A stretch of DNA of 64,000 nucleotides from Solidesulfovibrio aerotolerans (GCF_009856865.1 NZ_WVUD01000004.1:115072-179071); one strand, 5' to 3'. Positions 8,393 through 17,289 are shown, numbered from the stretch's first letter. Notes: generated by a model from the sequence alone, not told the origin. A program made the numbers and translations.

Positions 8393-9674
8393 CGAGAGCC
8401 TCCCATTCCGCCCGGATATGGGCCAGCAGGGTCTTGGCCCGGTCGGTGTAGAGATTGACCGCAGCGAAATCCGGCGTCTGGGCAAGCTTTTGAAGCATAA
8501 GCCCGTCGGTGCCGAACCAGCGGGGGAGCAAGCCCCCCAGGATGTAGCCCCGGCGGCGCAGTTCGCCTACGGCAAAGGCCACGCCGGGCGCGCCGGTGGC
8601 GAGATAGACCTGGACCACGGCCAGCCCCTGCTCTTTGGCCTCGGCATCGAGGGCGTCGAGATGCTCGGGCAGATCCCGGCCGATGGTGGCCACCTGGACG
8701 CGCCTGACCTGGGCGAAATCGAAGGTGCGGCTGTCCACAACGCTCTGATCCGCCTCGGGAACATCGGGGCCGTCGAAGCGAACGTCGCGGTCAAGTGCTA
8801 TGCCGGAGAGGATAAAGGTCAGGGTGTCCCGATAGCATTCGGGCAGATAGAGTGGCTGCGCCGTGTCGCGGTCCACCCGAAAAAACATCAGGCAGCTCAC
8901 GCGGCCGGCCGCGCCTTCTTTTTCGTAGGCTCCAGACGGCATGAGCGACAGTTCCAGGGCGCACTCGACGTGGCCTTGCTTCGTGCCGGTTTTCTGGGTG
9001 ACCAGATGGGTGCACACGGCCTCGCCGAAAAAGGCCTCGGCGTAATCCATGGCGTAGGAAAGTGCTTCCAGGCGTTTTAAAATGCGAAAGGCGATGGAGG
9101 TGTTGCGGTAGTGGTGGTCGACCAGCAACTGCCCCTGCTCATAGACTGCGGCGTTGGGCGGCGAACTGCGGTAATAGGCACCCGTGCCGGCGATCTCCCC
9201 GGTCGGCAGCCGGGCCACCACGGTGAGCACCTGGCGCTGGTGGTTGAGCGCCGTTAAGCGTTCGGGCACGTAATAGTCGATGACCGGATACTTGTCGCCG
9301 TAGATGGCGTGAAACAGGCGGGCCACGCCGGGTGCGTCTTCGCGCCGCAGCATATCAAGTTCGTAGGGCTCTCCGGCCGCAAGTTCCGTCTCGGCAGCCA
9401 GGATGCGGGCCACGGCCGCCTGTTTGACGGTTTCCTCGTCGAAATGCGCCTGGGCAAAGAGGCACCAGTCCTCCAGAGCGCCGGACCGCAGCAGTTCCGG
9501 CAACGCCTGGGGCGCGCCGAAACGTTCGGACAGGAGCGCGGCCAGGGCGGTCGTGACGGTCGCGGCCACGCCCTGCTCGGCCAGGGGCGTGCCGGCGACC
9601 AGGGCAGCGGCTGCGCCAGCTTCAAGCCCGGCCGTAACGAGGAGTTCCCGCATGGTATCTGCGTCGAATTGCAT
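8379..9674 (-). CDS. GNAT-family acetyltransferase-like protein
   Basis: A 431-residue protein. Residues 1-90 are a helical N-terminal segment of unknown type. From about 95 a GNAT fold begins (YELDMLRREDAPGVARLF), with a VVARLPTGEIAGTGAYYRS strand pair and YRNTSIAFRILKRL in the acetyl-CoA-binding position. The C-terminal third resembles the tail of the 1203-2516 protein (both show a G-rich end before a hydrophobic strand). The ATG at 9674 has AAGGA upstream; longer versions lack this and the family start. It heads the operon with the three Mo hydroxylase subunits and overlaps the first by 14 nt. An acyl transfer step in the same pathway is inferred. Confidence 0.75.
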   Translation of the reverse strand: MQFDADTMRELLVTAGLEAGAAAALVAGTPLAEQGVAATVTTALAALLSERFGAPQALPELLRSGALEDWCLFAQAHFDEETVKQAAVARILAAETELAAGEPYELDMLRREDAPGVARLFHAIYGDKYPVIDYYVPERLTALNHQRQVLTVVARLPTGEIAGTGAYYRSSPPNAAVYEQGQLLVDHHYRNTSIAFRILKRLEALSYAMDYAEAFFGEAVCTHLVTQKTGTKQGHVECALELSLMPSGAYEKEGAAGRVSCLMFFRVDRDTAQPLYLPECYRDTLTFILSGIALDRDVRFDGPDVPEADQSVVDSRTFDFAQVRRVQVATIGRDLPEHLDALDAEAKEQGLAVVQVYLATGAPGVAFAVGELRRRGYILGGLLPRWFGTDGLMLQKLAQTPDFAAVNLYTDRAKTLLAHIRAEWEALGDRP

Positions 9675-9842
9675 CGTAATCCTTTTGGGCGTCAGCGTCG
9701 GGGCCATCGATTTCGGGCCGGCAGCGGCCCGGTGGCCTCTCGTGTCGCGTGCGGCAATTGCCAGTATGGTTTGCCGAGCCTCAACACGCTGCATTTATTA
9801 TTTTTATTAACAAAACATAAATACTTTTTTGTGAACGCCACA

Positions 9843-10589
9843 CTAACCGTAGGCAGCGTCGGCGGCCTGGGGATTGTCCTGGCGCACGGCATCGGCCAGG
9901 GCATTTAAGGCCTCGGCCACGTCGTCCAGAGGCGGGGGCGTGGGCAGACGGGGCACGTCAAAGGTAGTGGGATCGAGGGGGACAAAGGCCAGATCGTTGT
10001 TGAGCCGGCTGGTGTCGCTGACAGAGCCGCAGGTATATTCCTGTTCCAGGCGGTCGGGGTTCAGGGACTTGTTGAAACGGATCAGTTCCGAGGGACATTG
10101 GCTGGCGTTGACGGCCTCGATTTCGGCATTGATCGTGTCCGCCACCCCGTGCAGATGGTCGTAGCCGGGGATGGGCATCATGCGTCCGGGTTGGCGCGGG
10201 TCCGGGGCGTAGCCGCCTTCATTATACTGGGCGATTTCCTGGCGCATGGCGGCATAGGCCCGGGCAACGACCTTGCGGTAGCGTCCGGCGGCGGTCAGGG
10301 CCAGGGGGCGGGTGAAGGTGCGGATGGACCCGGCGTCGGCGGTCAACCGGGTGGGATCGAGGCCAAGGCCCGCCAGGAAGGCATCGGCTTTGGGGCTGTC
10401 CAGGAGCAGATGGCGCAGGGCAAAAATGTGTTCGAGGGCAGGTCCAGCCCGTTTGCGGACGCGTCCGAGCAGTGCCTCGAAATTTTCCAGGCGTTCGTCC
10501 AGGCGGCAGCGGCGCGAGAAGAAGTTGTCCGCCATCTCGCACAGGACTTCGTTTTTGAGATCGTCAGCGAAATCGGACCCGCTGGTCAT
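9843..10589 (-). CDS. Hypothetical protein, 248 aa
   Basis: I do not recognise this family. It is a soluble, mostly helical protein without signal peptide or membrane segment. It has a charged N-terminus (FADDLKNEVLCEMADNFFSRR), a Tyr/Pro-rich middle and an acidic C-terminus rich in Asp and Ala. The ATG at 10589 is chosen as the start of the compact sequence; the extension to 10670 is low-complexity and out of character. The gene stands alone, divergent from the diguanylate cyclase. Between it and 9674 lies an AT-rich stretch (about 9793-9842) that probably holds the promoter of the GNAT operon. Confidence 0.7.
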   Translation of the reverse strand: MTSGSDFADDLKNEVLCEMADNFFSRRCRLDERLENFEALLGRVRKRAGPALEHIFALRHLLLDSPKADAFLAGLGLDPTRLTADAGSIRTFTRPLALTAAGRYRKVVARAYAAMRQEIAQYNEGGYAPDPRQPGRMMPIPGYDHLHGVADTINAEIEAVNASQCPSELIRFNKSLNPDRLEQEYTCGSVSDTSRLNNDLAFVPLDPTTFDVPRLPTPPPLDDVAEALNALADAVRQDNPQAADAAYG

Positions 10590-10719
10590 GGGTGCGCTCC
10601 GGGGATGCGGTTTGCCATGGCTTGCTGGTATCCTGTGGCCCGACCCTTGGCAAGGGACGGGCCATGACAAACCGCGACGCTTTGGCTAGATTGGCATAGG
10701 TCTGAGAGGAGGTGTGCCC

Positions 10720-11790
10720 ATGGAGGCTGATTCCCGCACGCGGGCGGAACTGCTCGCCGAAATCGCGGTGTTACAGCGGCGTCTGGCCGGCCTTGAGGTC
10801 GAGCGGGAGCGTTTTATGGCCGAGGAGCGGGTGTTGCGCCAGGGCGAGGACCGCTACCGTCGGCTGCTCGAATCGGTGACCGACTACGTCTACACGGTGA
10901 CGGTCAGGGGCGGCCGGGCCGTGGGCACGGAACACGGTCCCAACTGCGTGGCCGTCACCGGCTACACCGCCGGGGAATACCGCGATAATCCTCTGCTGTG
11001 GCTGACCATGGTGGCCGAGGAGGACCGCGCGGCGGTGCTGGAACATGCCGCCCGGCTCCTGGCCGGGGAAGACGCCGGTCCCCTGGAACACCGCATCCTG
11101 CACAAGGATGGCACGGTGCGCTATGTGTGCAACACCCCGGTGCTGCACCGCGACGCCGCAGGCATCCTTCTCGCCTACGACGGCATCGTCAACGACATCA
11201 CCGAACGCAAGCGGGCCGAGGAGCTTTTCACCCGGCTGTCCCTGCACGACGCCCTGACCGGCCTGCCCGGTCGGGCGCTCTATATGGACCGCCTGCGTCA
11301 GACCATCAGCCTGGCCGAGCGCCACAGCGAGCGCACAGCGGTCTATTTTATCGATTTGGACCATTTCAAGGACGTCAACGACCGCCACGGCCACGAGGTC
11401 GGGGATGCGGTGCTGGCCGAGGCCGCCCGGCGGCTGACGGTCTGCATGCGTCGTTCCGACACGGTAGCCCGGATTGGGGGCGACGAATTCGTGGCCCTGA
11501 CCCCGGGCATTGGCGAGACAGCCAATGCGACGGCCATGGCCGAGAAGATCGTTGCGTCGTTGCGCCGGCCTTTCGAGGTGCGCGGGGCGGTCTGCCAGCT
11601 TGGCGCCAGCGTCGGCGTGGCCTTTTATCCCGACGACGCTACCCGCAGCGGCGAGCTGTTGCGGCTGGCTGACGCGGCCATGTATGCTGCCAAAAATGCC
11701 GGGCGCAACGGCTGGCGACTGGCCGGGAGCCTGCCGGCCGCCGCTGTTGTAGCCGGGGAGCCGGCCGCCACCGGGGACGTTAGCCGATGA
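10720..11790 (+). CDS. PAS-GGDEF diguanylate cyclase
   Basis: Makes the second messenger cyclic di-GMP from two GTP. The 356 residues contain an N-terminal coiled coil (about 1-38), one PAS/PAC sensor domain (about 40-165, ending in NDITERKRAEEL) and a GGDEF domain (about 170-335). The catalytic loop IGGDEF is intact. An RRSD inhibitory I-site lies exactly five residues before it, so product inhibition is expected. No membrane segment is seen, so the protein is cytosolic. AGGAGG lies 7 nt before the ATG at 10720; the GTG at 10714 is only 1 nt from it and is rejected. Its end overlaps the convergent transporter gene by 11 nt. Confidence 0.93.
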   Translation: MEADSRTRAELLAEIAVLQRRLAGLEVERERFMAEERVLRQGEDRYRRLLESVTDYVYTVTVRGGRAVGTEHGPNCVAVTGYTAGEYRDNPLLWLTMVAEEDRAAVLEHAARLLAGEDAGPLEHRILHKDGTVRYVCNTPVLHRDAAGILLAYDGIVNDITERKRAEELFTRLSLHDALTGLPGRALYMDRLRQTISLAERHSERTAVYFIDLDHFKDVNDRHGHEVGDAVLAEAARRLTVCMRRSDTVARIGGDEFVALTPGIGETANATAMAEKIVASLRRPFEVRGAVCQLGASVGVAFYPDDATRSGELLRLADAAMYAAKNAGRNGWRLAGSLPAAAVVAGEPAATGDVSR

Positions 11791-13180
11791 GGCCAAGCAC
11801 GCGCCACCACCAGTAATCCAGCGGCCACAGGGCGATAATGGTGATGGCGGCGGTGAGCAGGCACAACCGCGTCACATCCCGGCCCGGCAGGTAGCCCGAC
11901 TGGATGGCCACCACCAGCGGCGGGGCCTGATAGGGCAGGATGACTGAGGAAAAAGCCACCACCTGGGTCATGGCCACGGCCATGGGGGACCAGCCCACGG
12001 CCGCGGCCAGATCCGCCGTTAGGGGCGTCATCACCGGCGGCACCCCGGGCAGCGTCACCGCCAGCCCGACCAATGTGGACAGGCCGGAGAGCAGCCCGAA
12101 GGCCAGCCCCGGGGCCTCGGGCGAAAACGGCAGCGCGGCAATGGCCAGCCGGGCCACGCTCGCGCCCAGGCCGCTGTGGTCGGCCACCGCCCCCAGGCTG
12201 ACGATGCCGGCCACATAAAAAATCGCCTCAAACCGCAGACTCCCGAAAGCATTGCCCGGCAGCAGGCCGCTGCCCGGGAACAGACAGACCAGAGCCGCCA
12301 GCATCCCGGTCCAGGCCGCCGGGATATGGTGCCAGCCGTCGCTGGACCACAGGACGACGGCCAGGGCCAGCACCAGCCCCAGGCGGCGCTGGGCCGCCGT
12401 GGTCGGACCCGGGGCGGTTTGGGGCGGGGCTGCGGCGGCCGCCTGGGGCGCGTCGCGATACAGCACGGCGAGTAAGGCGATGAGCAGGCCAAGGCGCAAG
12501 GCCCCGAGGATGGGGAAGTGGAGCAGGAAATAGGGGCCGTAGGACGGGACCAGCCCGAGGATGGATTCCATGGAGCCGGCCAGGACATTGTTGGGGATAT
12601 TGGCTGGCAGCACGGCCGTGGCTGGCAGATAGGTGCCGAAGAGGCCTCCGAGGATCAGGCCGATGCGGCCCTTGCTGCCGGGGCGATAGCCCAGCCGGTC
12701 GGCCAGGGCGGCCAGTATGGGCAGCAGCAGCATGGTGCGGCCCATGGCCGAGGGCATGATAAAGAGCATGGCTGCGGCAAAAAGCGTCACCCCGGCCACG
12801 GCCCGGGGATAGGAGCGGGTCAGGACCGGGGCGAGCCGGTCAGCCAGCCGCTCGCCCAGGCCCGTGTGGCGGATGGCCTCGCCAAGCACGGCCCCGGAAA
12901 AGACCAGCCAGACCGCTGACGAGGCGAAGCCGGCAAAGACGTCGGCGGCCGGGGCCACTTTGCCGGCCATGCACAAGGTGAAAAAGACCAGCGCCGTCAG
13001 CCACGGCGGCAGCCAGCCGGTGGTCCACAGGCCGATGGCCAGCAGCACGGCCGCTCCGGCCCGGACCTGGGCATCCAGGGTCCAAAACGGCTGGAACAGG
13101 GCCAGCCCGGTCACACAGATGGCGGCCAGGGCCAGTCGCTGGCGCAGGGGCAGGGCGATGGCGGCAGGGGATGTGGGCAT
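11780..13180 (-). CDS. DASS/SLC13-type anion symporter
   Basis: A 466-residue inner-membrane carrier with about 12-14 hydrophobic segments, typical of divalent anion:Na+ symporters (sulfate, dicarboxylates). The two repeats are recognisable from FIMPSAMGRTMLLLPIL in the first half and GVPPVMTPLTADLA in the second, which replace the usual SNT motifs. It starts 3 nt after the PadR stop and so forms a two-gene operon under that regulator. Sulfate uptake would suit a sulfate reducer, but the substrate cannot be fixed from sequence. Confidence 0.85.
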   Translation of the reverse strand: MPTSPAAIALPLRQRLALAAICVTGLALFQPFWTLDAQVRAGAAVLLAIGLWTTGWLPPWLTALVFFTLCMAGKVAPAADVFAGFASSAVWLVFSGAVLGEAIRHTGLGERLADRLAPVLTRSYPRAVAGVTLFAAAMLFIMPSAMGRTMLLLPILAALADRLGYRPGSKGRIGLILGGLFGTYLPATAVLPANIPNNVLAGSMESILGLVPSYGPYFLLHFPILGALRLGLLIALLAVLYRDAPQAAAAAPPQTAPGPTTAAQRRLGLVLALAVVLWSSDGWHHIPAAWTGMLAALVCLFPGSGLLPGNAFGSLRFEAIFYVAGIVSLGAVADHSGLGASVARLAIAALPFSPEAPGLAFGLLSGLSTLVGLAVTLPGVPPVMTPLTADLAAAVGWSPMAVAMTQVVAFSSVILPYQAPPLVVAIQSGYLPGRDVTRLCLLTAAITIIALWPLDYWWWRVLGLIG

Positions 13181-13183
13181 GGG

Positions 13184-13579
13184 TTATATCCTGGCGGATT
13201 CGCCGCTGGGTGCGGCGTCGGTTTGCGGGCCAGGGCGGGCGGCCTGCACGTTGCTGGCGGCCTCCAGGAAACGGCCGAGCAGGGTCAGCCGGTGGGCGAT
13301 GTCGGCCCGCCAAAAATCCAGGCGCTCCCAGCCAGGCGGTGTCAGCCGATACACTTTGCGAGCCGGCCCCGGGCCGGCCGTGTCCCAGGTCGCGGCCAGT
13401 TCCCCCTCGCGTTCCAGGGCGTTTAAGGTGCGATAGACCGCTCCCGAATCCAGGCTGGCCTCGGGCAGCAGGCTGCGTATCCGGGCCAGCAGGTCGGCCC
13501 CGTGCCCCGGGGCCTGTGCGGCGGCGAGCAGGATAAAAGCGGGCAAGTGGCGGTAGCCCTTGTTTTTCGGCGCAGCCAT
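13184..13579 (-). CDS. PadR-family transcriptional regulator
   Basis: A 131-residue winged-helix repressor. The PadR signature is visible: AFILLAAAQAPGHGADLLARI in the first helices, LDSGAVYRTLNALEREGEL in the recognition helix region, and the wing RKVYRLTPPGWERL. The C-terminal helix is short, as in PadR subfamily-2. AGGAG lies 7 nt before the ATG. An imperfect palindrome 33 nt upstream is its likely autoregulatory site, and the gene is followed after 3 nt by the DASS transporter it presumably controls. The inducing ligand is unknown. Confidence 0.88.
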   Translation of the reverse strand: MAAPKNKGYRHLPAFILLAAAQAPGHGADLLARIRSLLPEASLDSGAVYRTLNALEREGELAATWDTAGPGPARKVYRLTPPGWERLDFWRADIAHRLTLLGRFLEAASNVQAARPGPQTDAAPSGESARI

Positions 13580-13612
13580 GGGTGGGCTCCTGGTGTTTTT
13601 TCGGAGAATAGT

Positions 13613-13638
13613 GTATTTTATAGTATGCTGTAAAGTAC
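13613..13638. promoter_or_regulatory. Imperfect palindrome, candidate PadR operator
   Basis: GTATTTTATAG, 4 nt, CTGTAAAGTAC: 11-nt arms matching at 9 positions (both differences are C/T). It lies in the AT-rich region upstream of padR. PadR proteins generally repress their own operons at such sites; binding here is inferred. Confidence 0.55.
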
Positions 13639-13695
13639 AGTTTCTAAGTTTGGTTCACGAAGGTGTCCGGTCCCGGTGTTCCCGATCAGGCCCAG

Positions 13696-13723
13696 TTGAC
13701 ATGGTATTAAAAAATAATATCAT
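13696..13723 (+). promoter_or_regulatory. hicAB promoter with overlapping palindrome
   Basis: TTGACA (13696-13701), 16-nt spacer, TATCAT (13718-13723). An 8/9 palindrome ATGGTATTA/TAATATCAT (13701-13709 and 13715-13723) covers the spacer and -10 box, the usual place for HicB autorepression. Transcription would begin about 13730, the first base of the hicA ATG. Confidence 0.6.
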
Positions 13724-13729
13724 AGTATC

Positions 13730-13981
13730 ATGAACGCCAAGCACGCCAAAACCCTGGAAGCAATTTGCGCCAATCCGGTGCGTGCGGGCATTTACTGGCT
13801 TGATATCGTTGCTCTCTTTGAGGCAGTCGGGGCGAATGTACGCCAAGGGCAGGGCTCTCGGGTGCGCGTGACCCTAAACGGCGTGCGGGCCACTTTCCAT
13901 GAGCCGCACCCGGAAAAGACAACGGACAAAGGCGCTGTGCGTGCGGTCCGGCAATTCCTGGAAAGCGCGGGGGTGAAATGA
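13730..13981 (+). CDS. hicA: HicA-family mRNA interferase toxin
   Basis: Toxin of a type II system, a double-stranded-RNA-binding-like fold that cleaves mRNA. The 83 residues match the longer HicA form: a basic N-terminus (MNAKHAKTLEAI), a GSRVRVTLNG strand pair and ATFHEPHPEK with the catalytic histidine at 57. No Shine-Dalgarno is visible, and the predicted transcription start coincides with the ATG, so the message may be leaderless. The stop overlaps the antitoxin start (ATGATGA arrangement), as is common for this pair. Confidence 0.9.
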   Translation: MNAKHAKTLEAICANPVRAGIYWLDIVALFEAVGANVRQGQGSRVRVTLNGVRATFHEPHPEKTTDKGAVRAVRQFLESAGVK

Positions 13982-14325
13982 TGAACGCATTGACGCACAT
14001 GGGGTATGTTGGAATTTTTGACTACGACCCGGGTGACGAGGCATTTCATGGGCGTGTCATGGGTATGCGTGATACGATCCACTTTTGCGGGAAATCCATT
14101 GACGATCTGAAGAAGAGTCTGGCCGTGGGTGTCGAGGATTATTTGGCCCTGTGCGCCGAAGATGGCGTGCAGCCTGAAAAACCGTATTCCGGCAAGATCG
14201 GACTTCGGCTGAACGCGGATCTGCACCGGCTGGCGGCAACGGTGGCCAAGGCCGAAGGAAAAAGTCTCAACACCTGGATCATGGAAACCATCGAGCGCCA
14301 GGCAAAAGCCAGTCTCTCGGCCTGA
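13978..14325 (+). CDS. hicB: HicB-family antitoxin
   Basis: Antitoxin of 115 residues that binds and neutralises HicA and represses the operon. The N-terminal part (HMGYVGIFDYDPGDEAFHGRV) is the degenerate RNase H-like HicB domain, and GLRLNADLHRLAATVAKAEG with the following SLNTWI is a ribbon-helix-helix DNA-binding domain. Two in-frame ATGs (13978 and 13981) are possible; both overlap the hicA stop. Downstream to 14570 no further gene of this module is seen. Confidence 0.92.
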   Translation: MMNALTHMGYVGIFDYDPGDEAFHGRVMGMRDTIHFCGKSIDDLKKSLAVGVEDYLALCAEDGVQPEKPYSGKIGLRLNADLHRLAATVAKAEGKSLNTWIMETIERQAKASLSA

Positions 14326-14497
14326 GCACGCAAACAGCCAGCCCGGCAAGGACATGGTCGTGGCGCGGCGGGTGTCCCGGGAGCTTTGGCAACACGATTG
14401 GGACGCTCCCGGGGTTTGTTGCGAAAATGATAATGAACTTGCGATAGTTGTGCCCCGCCACAGGCCCAAGCCGGACCTCGCCCCTGCATTGCCTTCC

Positions 14498-14516
14498 TTG
14501 TATCGAAACGATACAA
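14498..14516. promoter_or_regulatory. Perfect 8-bp palindrome, candidate operator
   Basis: TTGTATCG AAA CGATACAA is a perfect inverted repeat 55 nt before the GTG of the PEP-synthase-like gene. It is not followed by a T run, so a protein-binding site is likelier than a terminator. I do not recognise the regulator family. Confidence 0.45.
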
Positions 14517-14570
14517 AGGCAAGGTGGCAGAAATTGAAACCCGGACCGGGTCCGGCCAGGCGGGGGCGAC

Positions 14571-17234
14571 GTGTTTGGCAAACTCGCACGCGCGGTGAAG
14601 GGGCTTTTTTGCGACAGTCAGTCGGATGCGCCCCAGGGAATGACCGAAGAGCAGATCCAGACCGAATTTAAAAAACGCTACCACCATTTCAAACTGCTCT
14701 TAACGGCCAATAAAAAGGCCCTGGAGCTGATGACTGAAATGGAGGAGGCCTTAAACGGCCGCCGCACCTTCGGCATGGCCTTTATCCGCGCCCATTCCAC
14801 GGCCGTTTCGGTCAATGTCTATAAGATTGTCGAGCACTTAAATTCCATCGCCCCGGGCCGGTATACAGAGCTGTACAACCGCATCAAAGACATCCAGCGG
14901 CGTATCGGCGAGTGTCTTATCCATTCCAGTGAAGGCGAAGCCTCGATGGCACTCGTTATTCCCCTGGAAAAGACCGGCCGCGATCTGGCCGATCAGGTCG
15001 GCGGCAAGATGGCGGGGTTGGGCGAGATCGTGCGCCGCACGGGCCTGCCTGTGCCGCCGGGATTCGCCATTACCGCCCGGGCCTATCGCCGGCTCATTGA
15101 GGACAACGACCTCAAGGATGAGGTGAATCGTCTGCTCCAGTCGGCCGGTCCCGACGACCAGCGCAATCTGCTCATTTTAAGCTCCCAGATCCGCAACAAA
15201 ATCACCGAATCCGAGCTGCCGGCCGATGTGGCCAAGGCGATCATGGACGCCTACGCGGCCTTGTGCGCGCCCTTTGGCCACACGTTCCCGGTGTCGCTGC
15301 GCAGTTCGGCCCTGGGCGAGGACGAGGCCGGCCAGACCTTTGCCGGCCAGTTTTCCTCCAAGCTCAATGTCGGACCCGAGGACATCCTGCAGTGCTACAA
15401 GGAAATCGTGGCCAGCAAGTACAGCCCCCAGGCCATGACCTACCGCTTCAACCGGGGCATCCCGGATGAGGACGTGGCCATGTGCGTGGGGGTCATGGCC
15501 ATGGTGGACGCCGTGGCCGGCGGCGTCATCTATTCCCGCAATCCCCTGGATATCCGCGACGATTCCGTGCGCATCCACAGCGCCTTCGGGCTGCCCAAGT
15601 CCGTGGTGGACGGGTCGGTGGGCACCGACGAATTCGTTTTTGCCCGGGAAACGCCGCCCAAGCTCATTGAGCGCCACATCCGGCAAAAGGACCAGGAGTT
15701 CACCTGTCTGCCCGGGGAGGGCGTGTGTCGGGCCGAAACCATCGGCGCGCGGGCCATGGAACCGAGCCTCACCGACGCCCAGGCCCAGACTCTGGCCGAG
15801 GCGGCGGTGGCGCTGGAAACCATGCACGGCGCACCGGTGGACGTGGAATGGGCCGTGGATGCGGCCGGGGCCATCCAGTTTTTGCAATGCCGTGAACTGG
15901 TGCAGTTGCCGAGCCAAAGCGGCGGTACCGCCCACCGGGTGTGCGGCACGCCGCTTGTCTCGGGCGGCGTGACGGCCAGTCCCGGCGCGGGCTGCGGGCC
16001 GGTCTGCATCGTTCGCCGGGAGGCCGATCTGCTGCGTTTCCCCCGGGGCGGGGTGCTGGTGGCTGTCGAAGCGCCGCCGCGCTACGCGTCCATTATCGAC
16101 AGGGCTGCGGCCATCGTCACGGAAAAGGGCGGCGCGGCCGGGCATTTGGCCAACGTGGCCCGGGAGTTCCGGGTGCCGGCGATCATGGGCCTGCCCGGGG
16201 CCTTGCATCTGCTTGTCCCGGGCGACGAGGTCACGGTGGACGCCGATGGCCGGGCCATCTATGCGGGCCGGCTCCAGGAACTGCTTGACGAGGCCGAGGC
16301 CCAGCGTCAACCGATGCCGGAGCGGATAACGCCCATGCACGCCATTTTGCGCCGGGTCATGAATGAGATCACGCCGCTTTCCCTTATTGACCCCAACGCC
16401 CCGGAATTTGCCCCGGAGAACTGCCAAAGCCTGCACGACGTCACCCGGTTTTGCCACGAAAAGTCCGTGGCCGAGATGTTTAATTTCGGCCAGGAGTTCC
16501 ACTTCTCCAAGCGGGCGGCCAAGCAGCTCAAATACAAGGGCACGGCCATGAAGTGGTGGTTTATAAACTTGGACGACGGCTTTACCCACGAGGTGCCGGG
16601 CAAGTTCGTCAAACTGGAGGAGATCTGCTCGATCCCGGTGGGGGCCTTGTGGGACGGCATCATCGCCATTCCCTGGCAGGGACCGCCGCCGGTGGACGGC
16701 CGGGGCCTTATGTCCATCATCGTCCAGGCCTCCACCAACCCGCATCTGGAAGCGGCCGCCCATTCGTCTTTCGCCGAGCGCAACTATTTCATGGTGGCCA
16801 GCAATTACATGTGCTTAAGTTCCCGCTTCGGGTTTCATTTCTGCACTGTGGAAACCATGGTCAGCGACCGCAACCAGGAAAACTACGTGAGTTTCCAGTT
16901 CAAGGGCGGGGCGGCGGAATACACCCGGCGTCGTCGCCGGGCGCAGTTTGTGGGCGAGATTTTGGAAATCCACGGCTTTGTGGTGGAGGTCACGGAAGAT
17001 GCGTCCTTTGCCCGGGTCAACGGCGGCCCCCAGGAAGAGATGCTGCGCGCGCTTAAAGTCATCGGCTACATGCTCATGCACACCCGCCAGCTCGACATGA
17101 TCATGCACAACGAGCCCATGGTGCAAAGTTACAAGCAAAAAATCCTGGACGATCTGGTCACGGTGGTGGGGCAGCCTCTCCATGCGTCGCCGCCCTGCCC
17201 GGTCAAGACGTCGGAAGCTGTGCTGGAGAGTTAG
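14571..17234 (+). CDS. PEP synthase-like protein (ATP-grasp plus swivelling His domain) with unusual C-terminus
   Basis: An 887-residue protein. Residues 1-135 are a helical domain of unknown role. Residues 140-445 form a PPDK_N/ATP-grasp domain (KMAGLGEIVRRTGLPVPPGF, then VSLRSSALGEDEAGQTFAGQ). Residues 455-575 form the phosphohistidine swivelling domain with TEKGGAAGHLANVARE; the histidine at about 524 is the phosphate carrier. The usual PEP/pyruvate TIM barrel is missing; instead residues 590-887 are a domain I do not recognise, with many aromatic and His residues. It could be a dikinase acting on another acceptor, as in rifampin phosphotransferase architecture. The GTG start has only a weak GGGGG upstream. 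Confidence 0.8.
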   Translation: MFGKLARAVKGLFCDSQSDAPQGMTEEQIQTEFKKRYHHFKLLLTANKKALELMTEMEEALNGRRTFGMAFIRAHSTAVSVNVYKIVEHLNSIAPGRYTELYNRIKDIQRRIGECLIHSSEGEASMALVIPLEKTGRDLADQVGGKMAGLGEIVRRTGLPVPPGFAITARAYRRLIEDNDLKDEVNRLLQSAGPDDQRNLLILSSQIRNKITESELPADVAKAIMDAYAALCAPFGHTFPVSLRSSALGEDEAGQTFAGQFSSKLNVGPEDILQCYKEIVASKYSPQAMTYRFNRGIPDEDVAMCVGVMAMVDAVAGGVIYSRNPLDIRDDSVRIHSAFGLPKSVVDGSVGTDEFVFARETPPKLIERHIRQKDQEFTCLPGEGVCRAETIGARAMEPSLTDAQAQTLAEAAVALETMHGAPVDVEWAVDAAGAIQFLQCRELVQLPSQSGGTAHRVCGTPLVSGGVTASPGAGCGPVCIVRREADLLRFPRGGVLVAVEAPPRYASIIDRAAAIVTEKGGAAGHLANVAREFRVPAIMGLPGALHLLVPGDEVTVDADGRAIYAGRLQELLDEAEAQRQPMPERITPMHAILRRVMNEITPLSLIDPNAPEFAPENCQSLHDVTRFCHEKSVAEMFNFGQEFHFSKRAAKQLKYKGTAMKWWFINLDDGFTHEVPGKFVKLEEICSIPVGALWDGIIAIPWQGPPPVDGRGLMSIIVQASTNPHLEAAAHSSFAERNYFMVASNYMCLSSRFGFHFCTVETMVSDRNQENYVSFQFKGGAAEYTRRRRRAQFVGEILEIHGFVVEVTEDASFARVNGGPQEEMLRALKVIGYMLMHTRQLDMIMHNEPMVQSYKQKILDDLVTVVGQPLHASPPCPVKTSEAVLES

Positions 17235-17289
17235 TCGCGGCGGTGGGTTGCGTGGGTCAGACAGCCGCGTAAGCCAGGGCCGGCGCGCC

